From: Collybiopsis luxurians FD-317 M1
Taxonomy: Eukaryota > Basidiomycota > Agaricomycetes > Agaricales > Omphalotaceae
Direction of reading: 5' to 3'
Assembly: GCA_000827265.1 (NCBI GenBank)
Contig: KN834799.1
Span: forward strand, 103,637-121,104
DNA: 17,468 bases
In this document: positions 8,517 through 17,468 of the stretch, one piece after another
Position numbering within the stretch: the first letter of the stretch is position 1
Layout: each line of letters begins with the position of its first letter
Translations under genes and position numbers: made by a program
Notes under the pieces: model-generated
The model's input: the letters and a program-made list of their open reading frames with translations, nothing else
Told to the model about the DNA's origin: nothing
Database searches by the model: none

Positions 8517-11500
8517 TTAAAAGGCACTACTATAATGAGCATTAAACCTAGCTCCATTCTCAAGTAAAAGTTTTACTATGGCTTCTTTTTTGCTGGCCAT
8601 GGCAGCCTGGAGAGCATTTCCATATTTACCACCTTGAGCATTCACATTAGCACCTTTTTCAAGTAAAAGATTGACCATAGCTTCACTTCTGCTGATAACA
8701 GCAGCCTGGAGAGCATTTCCATATTTACCACCTGGAGCATTAACATCTGCTCCTTTGTCAAGTAAAAGTTTCATTATGGCTGCATTCCTGTTGGCTGCTG
8801 CAGCCTGGAGAGCATTTCCATAGTTACCACCCTGAGCATTGACATTGGCTCCATTTTCAAGCAAAATATTAACTACGGCTTGATTTCTGCTACATACAGC
8901 TGCCTGAAGGGCATTTCCATACTGGCCACCCTGAGCATTGACATCAGCTCCTTTTTTGAGTAAAAGATTTACTACGGCCTCATTTCCACTGGCTATAGCA
9001 TCCCAAAGAGCATTTCCATATTTACCACCCTGAGCATTGACATCAGCTCCTTTTTCAAGTAAAATATTCACTATGGCTTCATTCTTGCTTATTACAGCAT
9101 CCCGAAGGGCATTTCTATGTTTCCCACCTTGGGCATTGACATCAGCTCCTTTTTCAAGCAAAATATTCACTATAATCTCATTTCCACTGGCTACAGCATC
9201 CCGAAGAGCATTTCCATACTTGCCGCCTTGAGCATTGACATCAGCTCCCTGTGCAAGTAAAAGATGAACTATTGCAACATTGCCAATTACTATAGCATCC
9301 CGAAGAGCGTTTCCATATTTTCCACCCTGACCATTAACATCTGCTCCTCTCTGCAGTAAAAGATTTACTAGAGCCTCATTTTCACTGGCCACAGCTTCTC
9401 GAAGAGCATTGACATCTGTTTCTTGTTCATGCCCAAGATAGGCTGTGGCCTTGGTATCTCCAGCTACAGCAACTGGGAGATTAGTGCCATAACTACGCTT
9501 TTGAATATTACTGCCACCTTCTTTTTCTTGAAAATCATTTACTGTGGCCCCGTTTCCACTGGCAACAGCAATCTGGGGAGTATTTCTATCTTCAACATTT
9601 TGTGCATTGGTATCAGTTATGGTAACCTCAATTCCACAAGTTGCAGCCTGGAAATCATTTCCATGATCATCACTTTGAGCATTGATATTGGCTCCTTTTT
9701 CATGCACAAAATTCTCCATAGATTGGTTATCACTGACTATTGTATCTTTGAGAGCATTTTCAGAATCACTACCCTGTTGAAGATTGACACTAAATTTGTT
9801 ATCAAGTAAAATGTTTATTGCAGGCTCTTGTTTGCCCAGAGTAGTAACCCAAAGATTACTTCCATATTTGTCACTGTGAGTATTAATAACTGCTCCTTTT
9901 TCAACTAAAAGCTTTACTATGGCTGCTTTCCCACTGATCATAGCAGCCTGTAGAGCATTTTCATATTGGCCACCCTGAGCATTGATATTGGCTCCATTCT
10001 CAAGTAGAAGATTCACTATGGATATATTGCCACTGGTTGCAGCAGCCTGGAGAGCATTTCCATATTTGCCACCCTGGGCATTAACATCAGCTCCTTTTCT
10101 AAGTAATAGAGTAACCATAAATCTGTTACCACTGGCTGCAGCAGTTTGGAGAACATATCCATATTCACCACCTGAAGCACTGACATTGGCCCCCTTTTCA
10201 AGTAAAAATTTCACTATGGCTCTCTTTTCATTGGCTACAGCTGCATGGAGAGCACTTCCATATTTACCACCCTGAGCATTGACATCTGCTCCTTGTTCAA
10301 ATAATAGATTCACTATGGCCCCATTTCCAATAGATGCTGCAGCCTGGAGAGCAGTCCCATAGCTACCACTCTCAACATTGGCATCAGCTCCCTTTTCAAG
10401 TAAAAGGTTTACTACAGCCTCATTATTACAGGTTACAGCAGTCTGGAGAGCATTTCCATCTTCACCACTTGGTGCATTAACATCAGCTCCCTTTTCCAGG
10501 AAAATATTCACTATGTCCTCATTTTGACATGCAACAGCAGCCAGGAGACCATTTCTATATCTGCCACCCTGAGCATTGACATCAGCTCCCTCTTCAAGTA
10601 AAAGATTTACTATATTTGTGCTTCCACTAATTGCAGCAGCCTGGAGAGCATTCCCATACTCACCACCTTGTGCATTGACATCAGCACCTTCTGCAAGGAC
10701 AAGATTGACTATATCCTTATATCCTTTGATTGCAGCAGCCTGGAGTGCATTTCCATAATAGCCACCCTGGGCATTGACATCAGCTCCTTTTTCAAGGACA
10801 AGATTGACTATATCATTATATCCTTTGGTTACAGCAGCCTGAAGTGCATTTCCATAATAGCCACCCTGGGCATTGACATCAGCTCCTTTCTCAAGTAACA
10901 GATTGGCAGTGAACCTGTGTTTTCCAGCTATAGCAGCTTGGAGAGCATTTCCATAATAGCCACCTTGAGCATTAACATTGGCCCCTTTCTCCAGTAGATG
11001 ATTTACCATAGCATCACTTCTGCTCACAATAGCAGCCTGAAGAGCATTCCCATAATAGCCACCCTGGGCATTGACATCAGCTCCTTTCCTAAGTAAAAGC
11101 TTTACCATTCCTATGTGCTCTCCAGTTACAGCAGCCTGGAGAGCATTTCCATATTTCCTACCTTGAACATTCACATCAGCCCCCCTTTCTAATAGAAGGT
11201 CCACTACACCCTCATATCCACAAAATGCAGCAGCCTGGAGAGCATTTTCATATTTGCCACCCTGTACATTGACATCAACTTCTTTTCCAAGTAAAACTTT
11301 CACAATGTTCTCATATCCCCGGAATGCAGCAGCCTGGAGAGCATTTCCATATTCACCACCCTGGGCATTGACATCAGCTTCTTTTTCAAGTAAAATATGC
11401 ACTATGCTCTCATATCCCCCTAATGCAGCAGCCTGGAGAGCATTTCCATATTCACCACCCTGGACATTGACATTAGCTTCTTTTTCAAGTAAGATCTTCA

Positions 11501-14500
11501 CTATGCTCTCATATCCCCCCAATGCAGCAGCCTGGAGAGCATTGCCATATTCACCACCCTGGGCATTGACATTAGCTTCTTTTTCAAGTAAGATCTTCAC
11601 TATGCTCTCATATCCCCCCAATGCAGCAGCCTGGAGGGCATTTCCATAATAGCCACCCTGGGCATTGACATTAGCTTCTTTTTCAAGTAAAACCTTCACT
11701 ATGCTTTCATCTCCCTTGAATGCAGCAGCCTGGAGAGCATTTCCATATCCATCACCTTGAACATTGACATCTGCACCTTGCTCAAGTAAAAGATTTACTA
11801 TGGACTTGTTGACACTAATTGCAGCAGCCTGCAGAGCATTCCCACCCTGTGCATTGACATTAGCTCCATTTAGAAGTAAGAGATTCACTACAGCCCAGTT
11901 GTTTAACACTACAGCAGCCTCGAGAGCAGTTCCAAATCGGCCACCCTGTACATTTACATCTGCTCCTGTTTCAAGCAAGAGATTTATCATGGCCCTATTT
12001 CCATTAACCACAGCAGCCTGAAGGGCATTTCCATATTCACCACCATGAGCATTTATATCAGCTCCTTTTTGAAGTAAAAGATATAATAGATCTTTATTCC
12101 CACTAGCTACAGCAGCTTGGAGAGCATTGCCGTGATCACCACCTTGAGCATTTACATCAGCTCCATTATGGACTAAAAGATGCACCATAGCCTCATTCCC
12201 ACTGGCAATAGCAGCCTGAAGAGTATTTCCATAAAAGCCACCCTGGGCATTGACATCAGCTCCTTTTTCTAGCAAAAGATGAACTATGGCAACACTTCTG
12301 CTAGCAACAGCAGCCTGCAGTGCGTTTCCATATTTTCCACCCTGAGCATCGACATCAGCTCCTTTCTGAAGTAAAAGGTTTACTATAGCCTCATTTCCAC
12401 TCTCTGCTGCAGCCCAAAGAGCATTTCCATAGTCACCTCCCAGAGCATTAGTGTCAGCCCCTTTTTCAAACAGAATATTGACTATTGCCTCATTTCCACT
12501 GGCTGCAGCCGCCTGGACAACATTTTCATAATACCCACCCTGAGCATTGACATCAGCTCCTTCGTGAAGTAAAAGTTCCACTATAGCTCTATTTCCACTG
12601 GCTGCAGCAGCCTGGAGGGCATTTCCATATTCTCCACCCTGAGCATTGACATCAGCTCCTTTTTCAAGTAAAATCCTCACTATAGCCTCATTTTTAGTGG
12701 CTGAAGCAGCCTGAAGGGCATTGCCATAGTAGCCACCTTGAATATTGGTATCAATGTCCCAACTGAGTATTTTATTAACAATACTTATATGTCCATGTTT
12801 TGATGCAGCATAGAGTGTTCCCTTTAAATCACTTGCATCACAAAAATCAAGTAAATAATGGCATGCTGTCACCAAACCTTCCCATATCAAATAAAAGATG
12901 GGGGCTACATGTTTCCATCTATCCCAATCTTTTTTGAACCAACCAGACCTTGAATACATGTGAACCCACTTCTGAAAGGATGGCCTTCCATTTATAGCAA
13001 ATTCCACTATCTTTTGATGGAGGAGACTCTGAGTGTACTTGCTTTCTACAATCCTTGCATGCCTCGGCCAATTAATCACCGCATAGTTTCCCAAAGGATA
13101 ATCTCTTATCAGGAACTCAATCCCTCTAGCATCAATGACTTGCCCAAATTCCATCAAGTATATAATACATGCTTGGGCAATCTTCTCATTTCCCAGCAGC
13201 TGATTAATTGTGAATAGCCCAACAGTGTGAGATGAATTGTATTGAGCTATCAAAAACTCCTTCACAGATGCATGTGTGAATTGCACATTTGAGTGCATAT
13301 CAACTGCCACTAGAGTAGAATCAATAATCAAATGGATTTTGAGATTCATTTCTCTGGCCTTTCGCAAACAGTTATTCCTCAAATCTATGGTTAAGATTTC
13401 CGCAACTTGTTTTACGGTGAGGGGCTCAAATGAATATAAAAGCCACAAAAGAAGAATATGAGCATCTTCTTTATTTGGACTCTTCCAAGTCCGCTTAATT
13501 GCTTGCTTATAAGTTTGCTCTAAATCTTCAGGTAGATTATCCAGAGTTTCATATACAACTCTTGTGGATCCACAACTCTCCAGAACTGTTAACTGACAGT
13601 CTACCCAGCGGAACCTGCATGTACATAAGTTTGAAAGTGGTTAAGCCAATTATTTTGAACTTACTGTCCCTGCGCCTTTTTCCTCAGAGTATTTATAACT
13701 CTTGCTTTCAAACCTACTTCAAAATTGAATCTTTTTATTTCCGCATCTAAGAATATTTCAACATCCTTTTCAACCCCAGAATTCCCACTATCCAATGAAA
13801 TTGATAAGCATTCTCTCAGAAAATCACCCACTGGACTGTTGCGGCTTGTAAAAAGAATATGAAACTGCTTGGGCAATTTTTTCAGCCATCCCAAGACCTT
13901 TACAGATTCTCTACATTCATCCATTGCATCTAAAACAATGTAGCCCCCACTGCCAATAGCCTCCTCTAATACCAAGGCTAGGTCTTGTACAGTGGGTGAA
14001 AATCCAGTAAGACCTTGCTCATTACATTTGTCAAATAACTTTTTCAATGCTGGATGAATGCCTGTCCTATTTGCACCAACTTGGAGCAAAAGAGATAACA
14101 GGAAACCTCGAAATGTAGACTTTTGACCAGTATTATCGCGGGAATCAAAGTAGTGATATCTGACATTTTGGGGGCGCAGATTTTCAATGATTGCAGTGCT
14201 TGGACAAGATGACTTTCTATATCCTGGATTTCAAGGGCAGAGGACTCACATTAAAATGGTCTTGCCTGATCCAGCTTCAATGAGAGGTCAGGCATAGCTT
14301 GTTGTAACATGTACATTAACCCATACCTTTCCCTTGAATCCAAAGTAGATTTGGGCTTTGCTTCCACTTGATATACATGGGACGTTCAAGGATCCATTGG
14401 CCAGTACCCTCAGCTCTCTTGTTCGCTGCAGTTTGAAAGTCCATAGTACAATCAGGGGCATTGAGCCACTTTTGGATTTTTTCTTTTTCATCACTTGCTA

Positions 14501-14764
14501 TCGGCCCTTGAGTACCACAAGCCATTATCAACGAGAATGTGTAACTTACAAACAACCGTGAATCTTCCTCCATGTATGGCAAAATGAGAAGCATTTTGAA
14601 ACATGCTATTCACCAGTTGTGGTATGAGAACTACTCGCCAAAGAAAAATATAATATACTTACATCCCACTTGTAATCGCTCTTGTTTCCTTGTCTCTGTG
14701 GAGCAGTGCACAATTAATCGAAATGTATGGATTACCATACTAATAAGCAATTGACATACCGCAT
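8517..14764 (-). CDS. NACHT-ankyrin repeat NLR-like protein, about 1,973 aa
   Basis: A STAND-class intracellular sensor; fungal relatives act in non-self recognition. Model exons: 14764-14760, 14695-14663, 14605-14550, 14497-14327, 14274-14250, 14198-13665, 13614-8517 (stop TAA 8519-8517). Introns are 50-64 nt; all joins keep frame and total 1,974 codons. Domains: N-terminal motif MFQNASHFAIHGGRFTVV (residues 14-31); NACHT lead-in EKIQKWLNAPDC...EGTGQW (about 36-67); Walker A GKAGSGKT (87-94); Walker B YIVLDAMDE (183-191); sensor-like LFTSR (212-216); GQFRW (274-278); winged-helix-like LTVKQVAEIL (about 340-349); VQFTHASVKEFL (385-396); about 44 ankyrin repeats (541-1973). The only visible effector candidate is the tiny N-terminus. 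The first AUG after the TATA box is 14764; ATG 14604 would give 1,960 aa. The exon 4 acceptor could instead be 14507, adding three residues. Confidence 0.88.
9411..9866 (-). other. Degenerate block inside the ankyrin array
   Basis: Residues about 1525-1676 of the NACHT-ankyrin protein keep only traces of the repeat pattern (NLWVTTLG, GANINAQSDD, TPQIAVASGN, NLPVAVAG) with altered unit lengths and lost GADVN and LLLEKG signatures. The frame remains open throughout, so this is divergent coding sequence and not a break. It separates a large upstream array from a C-terminal group of nine canonical repeats. Confidence 0.75.
11461..11642 (-). repeat. Nearly identical adjacent ankyrin units
   Basis: The 83 bases at 11461-11543 and the following register at 11560-11642 differ at only two positions. 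The neighbouring units on each side share the GGYESIVKILLEKEANVN variant. This is the youngest-looking duplication in the array. Confidence 0.8.
14250..14274 (-). other. 25-nt exon carrying most of the Walker A motif
   Basis: This mini-exon encodes the end of the P-loop (A)GSGKTIL(I) and lies between a 52-nt intron (14326-14275, GTATGG...GAAG, branch CTGAC) and a 51-nt intron (14249-14199, GTGAGT...CAAG). Without the upstream intron the frame hits a TGA at 14291-14289, so both introns are needed. Skipping the exon would shift the frame. Confidence 0.8.
14498..14549 (-). other. Intron with two in-phase acceptors
   Basis: The donor GTAAGT at 14549 can pair with TAG at 14500-14498 (52 nt, matching the other introns) or with AAG at 14509-14507 (43 nt). 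The two outcomes differ by nine bases and both keep frame, giving VVSSDE or VVWPIASDE. A TTGAT branch site lies at 14531-14527. Confidence 0.6.
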
Positions 14765-14824
14765 ATGCTGTAACAAATCACTCAGGACGGGTGGATCGTG
14801 GACGGAGAATCGACAGGTTAGTCG

Positions 14825-14832
14825 TATATATA
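14825..14832 (-). promoter_or_regulatory. TATA box candidate for the NACHT-ankyrin gene
   Basis: TATATATA lies 61 bases upstream of ATG 14764. A start site about 30 bases downstream would make that ATG the first in the transcript, which is why it was chosen. The motif is self-complementary, so it does not itself indicate a strand. Confidence 0.4.
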
Positions 14833-14850
14833 CTATGTAGCTGTATTTTG

Positions 14851-14952
14851 GATCCCATGACCAACCAATATCGATTGACCGCTCTCATCCGAGCCATTGG
14901 TGACTACGTATAATTACAAGATCCCATGACCAACCCTTATCAATTGACTGCT
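14851..14952. repeat. Two-copy tandem repeat, 69-bp spacing
   Basis: GATCCCATGACCAACC occurs at 14851 and again at 14920, and similarity continues for about 33 bases in each copy (CAATATCGATTGACCGCT against CTTATCAATTGACTGCT). It lies just upstream of the NACHT-ankyrin TATA box, so it could hold duplicated upstream elements. This is inference only. Confidence 0.55.
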
Positions 14953-15380
14953 GTCCTCGATTGAAATAGCAGTACAAGTTAAAGCCATCCTGCACTGGAT
15001 CATGATAAGCAGTGAGTGACCCGGACCGTAAATAGTCTCTGTATTCACGTTCTACACTACTTATCGGAAAGCTGTACAAATCTTCGTATCATGAAGAGAC
15101 TTGCACACGTCGTGTCGCGCAGCCAGATAACCTGATCTCTGTTTAAATCTTTGTACCAACTCTCAGGCAACCCTGATGGTGCTTCGTTCCATGTACTTCA
15201 AACTCTTTTTTTTACTTCTGCATATAAAATCGGCTCTAGGCTCCCCTCCGGCTTGGTGCGAAACCCAACTTGAGCAGTGGAAGGCGCAACCAGTCAAAGA
15301 AGTATGGCTCTGAGGTTCTTCCCATGAGTGACTGGACGTCAACTTTAAGTATGGAACGATGTGGGCCGATTCCCGAATGT
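14953..15380. other. No gene recognised
   Basis: No convincing coding region. A plus-strand TATAAAA lies at 15223-15229, but no gene could be built downstream of it. Confidence 0.4.
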
Positions 15381-15470
15381 GGGCTGTAAGCGGGTAGTGC
15401 GTAGTGACTGTGGTAGTATTGTGGGGAATCGTCCACGCGGCCCATGGATCGGTGATTTTGGTAGGTAATG
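15381..15470 (+). repeat. Decayed third fragment of the 1.2-kb repeat
   Basis: Shares GTGACTGTGGTA and TCGGTGATTTTGGTA, in the same order and similar spacing, with 6766-6818 of direct-repeat copy 1, along with a weaker GGGCTGT..GCGGG match to the preceding segment. The rest has diverged. It indicates an older insertion or tandem duplication beside copy 2. Confidence 0.5.
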
Positions 15471-15732
15471 GGATCTGGTACTATGAGCTATCATATTCCG
15501 ACCTAAGAATTAATTAAGAATAAAGCTCTACTGGGTGCGTCTTGCCGTGCTCGGGGGCACAGCGCTGATGTTCCCGATTCCTCATTTGACTTTTGCCTGT
15601 TAGAATTGACTCGTACCTTATAGAAATAATAAGCAGTTGTAACCTTCACTGGCGTCAAGGCTGAAAGAAAAGTGAAAGCCTCGTCCCGAGGTTCTCTTTT
15701 CAGTTGGGTATGTAAAACAAGATTGGCTTTGC
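15471..15732. other. No gene; repeat-associated sequence
   Basis: Contains GCGTCTTGCCGTGC (about 15536-15549) followed by GATGTTCCC, also found at 5475-5515. The spacing to the main repeat differs greatly (about 200 bases here, about 930 in copy 1), so an insertion in the first locus or deletion in the second is likely. No coding region is recognised. Confidence 0.4.
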
Positions 15733-16953
15733 AGGTCTCGAATGGCAGCTCGAATGAGACTTCCTTCCGACGAAGGACCCGATAGTAGGTAGTAAGGCAC
15801 GTACAAGGTGCTTGCCATGCGTACCAAGTTTTTTTATTTTATTTCAAAGTCCCGACCTTGAATCTATGTAAAATTTTCAGTCGGTTGGATTGTACGTCCG
15901 TTTACATGCAACTGGCAACTGGACTACTTAAACTTGGCCGTAGGGTCTGTCACGGATTCACGGTAGATGTGTACACTGTTCAGGTATGTAACTGGAATGC
16001 GATTACTTGTAATTACTTATGGGTGTAGTAAGTAGGTACGTAGGTGTTTGGGCTGTTGGCGGGAAGCAGTTAGTACACCGTTTGGTGACTGGTATGCAGA
16101 GGTAGACACGTCTACTGCCAGTTTTGGTGATTTTGGGAGAATGAGGTATAGCACGGATGGGTGGTTTCCCCAAGTTTTTTCCCGGCCCGAGAGAGAGGAG
16201 AGAAGAGACGAGACGAGAGGTGCGGCGTCTTGGAGAAAATTTTTTTTTCTTTTTCTTTGTTTTTGTTTTGGTGTGGGGGGGGGGATTGTGGGGCGCGGGG
16301 TGAAGAGTTTTCAATTCGTTCGTTACATGATCATGATCATGAAATGAAAGTCTGCCTGCCCAGTCCCTCCGAGTTGGATAGTTTTTTGAAAAAGTCCAGG
16401 CCTTCCTTGAATCTAAATCTAAATCTACATCTTCAATCGGTTGCTCTGTCGGACGTCCGTATGCAACTGGCTGGGATGGGAAGGGATGGGCTGTTGTAGG
16501 ATCTGTACGCTGTACAGGCAACTGGAATGTAATTACTTGTACATACTAATAGGTGTAGGTGTACATATGTTAGTAGCATGACGGAATGTCAAGTGGGTAC
16601 ATGTACATGTACCGGAGCTGTACCAGGATCATGACGCCTGTAGGTAACCATCATAGTAAGTAAGTACGTCGTGACTTGGGTTGTTGGCGGGAAGTAGGAT
16701 TAAGATACTTGGTGACTGTGGTATGGAGAGGAACCTTATACTGTTCTCGGTGTTTCTGGGAATGGGGGATGGAAATGGACCCGATGGGTCGGTTCCAAGT
16801 TTCTCTCCGGAGAGAGACGAGACGAGGCGAGACGAGACGGGCGTCTTGGAGAAAATTTCTGGGGAGGCGAGAGAAGGGCTTCTTTTCGTTATGCGTTTGG
16901 TTGTACCTAGACTTGAATCGTACGAGGTTGAGTTTTAAAAACCTACTTTTACT
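15733..16953 (+). repeat. 1.2-kb direct repeat, copy 2
   Basis: The same-orientation partner of 6404-7587. Differences include a 15-bp longer GAGAC pentamer tract (near 16815-16840), an extra purine/pyrimidine tract near 16240-16290, and a palindrome lengthened to GGTACATGTACATGTACC (16596-16613). Beyond 16953 the two loci diverge abruptly. With copy 1 it brackets the transposon and the NACHT-ankyrin gene, about 8.1 kb apart. Confidence 0.8.
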
Positions 16954-17236
16954 TAACTTAACTCCGCTTGAAAAAAGTTTCTACATAGCGCCACTGACAG
17001 GAGGAACGGGAGTTAAATTACACGGGACCCTTTGCTAGTACCGTATCAATACCGCGACCCGACGTCGGCGGATTGAGAACAGCTAGTGTAGTACTCGACA
17101 TCAGAAAGGTTCAAGTGAATGGAAAAACTTAAGCGAGTTTGTACCGACGACCAAACTGACCCGGCCGCATAACATGAGGCTCGGAATTTCCAGAATGTTA
17201 ATCGATAAGTAAAGATGCAATGGAGACTTTTTTTTT
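16954..17236. other. No gene recognised
   Basis: Unique sequence after the direct repeat. Short open frames on both strands lack recognisable domains or splice context. Confidence 0.4.
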
Positions 17237-17467
17237 TCATGTTCTGATCGTCAGAGAGTACATATCAACAAAGGAATTTCTTCTACCGAATCGACGGCTA
17301 GGCGGTTCGTACACGTGCCCTCCCTGATACGTGTGCCCACACGCAGATTTGGAGAAACCTGCCAAAAGGAATCCCCCCTTCGGGTTCTTCTTCGGTTTGG
17401 TACCATCCTGACCTTGTTTCTTCCACGACGTCGACAACGACGACGACGACGAAGGTCCAGTAAAAAG
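17237..17467 (-). CDS. Possible C-terminal end of a gene crossing the right edge
   Basis: A minus-strand frame is open from the window edge to a TGA at 17239-17237, about 76 codons. It begins with a serine run encoded by a CGT/TCG trinucleotide tract (17432-17452) and continues with basic, glycine-rich sequence (SWKKQGQDGTKPKKNPKGG, then FLLAGFSKSACGHTYQGG). It has no ATG inside the window and no recognised family. It may be the end of a real protein or a chance frame over a microsatellite. Confidence 0.25.
   Translation of the reverse strand, partial: LFTGPSSSSSLSTSWKKQGQDGTKPKKNPKGGFLLAGFSKSACGHTYQGGHVYEPPSRRFGRRNSFVDMYSLTIRT
17432..17452. repeat. GAC trinucleotide microsatellite
   Basis: A short tract of GAC/CGA repeats with one CAA interruption. 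If the overlapping minus-strand frame is real it encodes a serine run. Confidence 0.5.
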
Positions 17468-17468
17468 C

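Larger units (their letters stand above)
8520..12818 (-). repeat. Array of about 44 ankyrin repeats (99-bp DNA unit)
   Basis: Tandem 33-codon units with the pattern YGNALQAA..SGN..IV.LLLEKGADVNAQGG occupy almost the whole last exon without an intron. I count about 44 units, of which roughly 39 are canonical. Exceptions are a unit lacking three residues (NAQGG directly followed by NALQAA, near 11845) and a decayed block at 9411-9866. Each unit forms the ankyrin helix-turn-helix, and the stack is the presumed ligand-binding surface. Neighbouring units are often nearly identical at the DNA level, a sign of recent duplication or gene conversion. Confidence 0.92.

Noticed and set aside
9037..12021. 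Several long plus-strand open frames within the ankyrin exon, with repeated PPWALTSAPFSSK-like peptides
   Set aside because: They are antisense shadows of the 99-bp repeats. Because the unit is a multiple of three, every frame inherits a periodic open pattern.
8520..12818. Tandem 99-bp units as a CRISPR-like or satellite array
   Set aside because: The units encode a continuous canonical ankyrin solenoid in a single frame, with substitutions placed as expected for protein repeats.
14316..14594. Minus-strand 92-codon frame from ATG 14594 as the N-terminus of the NACHT protein
   Set aside because: Its last part is the true exon (14497-14327), but its first part is out of frame with the MFQNASHF exon and reads through the 14549-14498 intron.
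15223..15229. Plus-strand TATAAAA as a promoter
   Set aside because: No coding region or spliced model could be found downstream before the repeat begins.
6404..16953. The two 1.2-kb direct repeats as LTRs of a retrotransposon
   Set aside because: No TG..CA ends, tRNA primer site, or gag/pol coding was seen. The interior holds an NLR gene, and the two copies are far from identical in their first halves.

Overview
The window looks like nuclear DNA of a filamentous basidiomycete, most likely an agaricomycete. Two reconstructed genes support this. One is a many-exon member of the DUF6534 membrane-protein family, which is expanded in Agaricomycetes. The other is a large NACHT-ankyrin (NLR-like) gene with the short N-terminal motif MFQNASHF..I.GG.F..V that is common in mushroom NACHT proteins. 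Introns are dense and short (43-64 nt), with GT donors, AG acceptors and CTRAY-type branch sites.

Layout. 1-1380: AT/purine-rich sequence with one weak plus-strand reading frame (527-923) and a plus-strand AATAAA at 1193. 1382-3310 (minus): DUF6534 protein of 326 aa spread over about 18 exons, several only 12-28 nt. 3311-6403: mostly no recognisable gene, with perfect hairpins and a few unassigned short frames. 6404-7587: first copy of a roughly 1.2-kb direct repeat. 7734-8374: a 641-bp non-autonomous DNA transposon with 16-bp perfect terminal inverted repeats. 8517-14764 (minus): the main gene, a NACHT protein of about 1,973 aa with roughly 44 tandem ankyrin repeats. 14825-15732: its promoter region, a short tandem repeat and a decayed third piece of the direct repeat. 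15733-16953: second copy of the 1.2-kb repeat. 16954-17468: no clear gene except a weak minus-strand frame running off the right edge.

Function. The NACHT-ankyrin gene is the focus. It is a STAND-type NTPase: P-loop and Walker B for nucleotide-controlled oligomerisation, then a long array of near-identical 33-residue repeats as a presumed ligand sensor. In fungi such proteins are linked to non-self recognition (heterokaryon incompatibility, response to other organisms). The high nucleotide identity among neighbouring repeats fits ongoing repeat turnover. The gene lies between two direct-repeat copies and a DNA transposon inserted about 140 bp beyond its stop codon, an arrangement that could promote rearrangement. 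The DUF6534 gene is convergent with nothing certain and is probably functionally independent. All exon joins come from reading splice signals, frame continuity and family pattern by eye; no transcript or database search was available.
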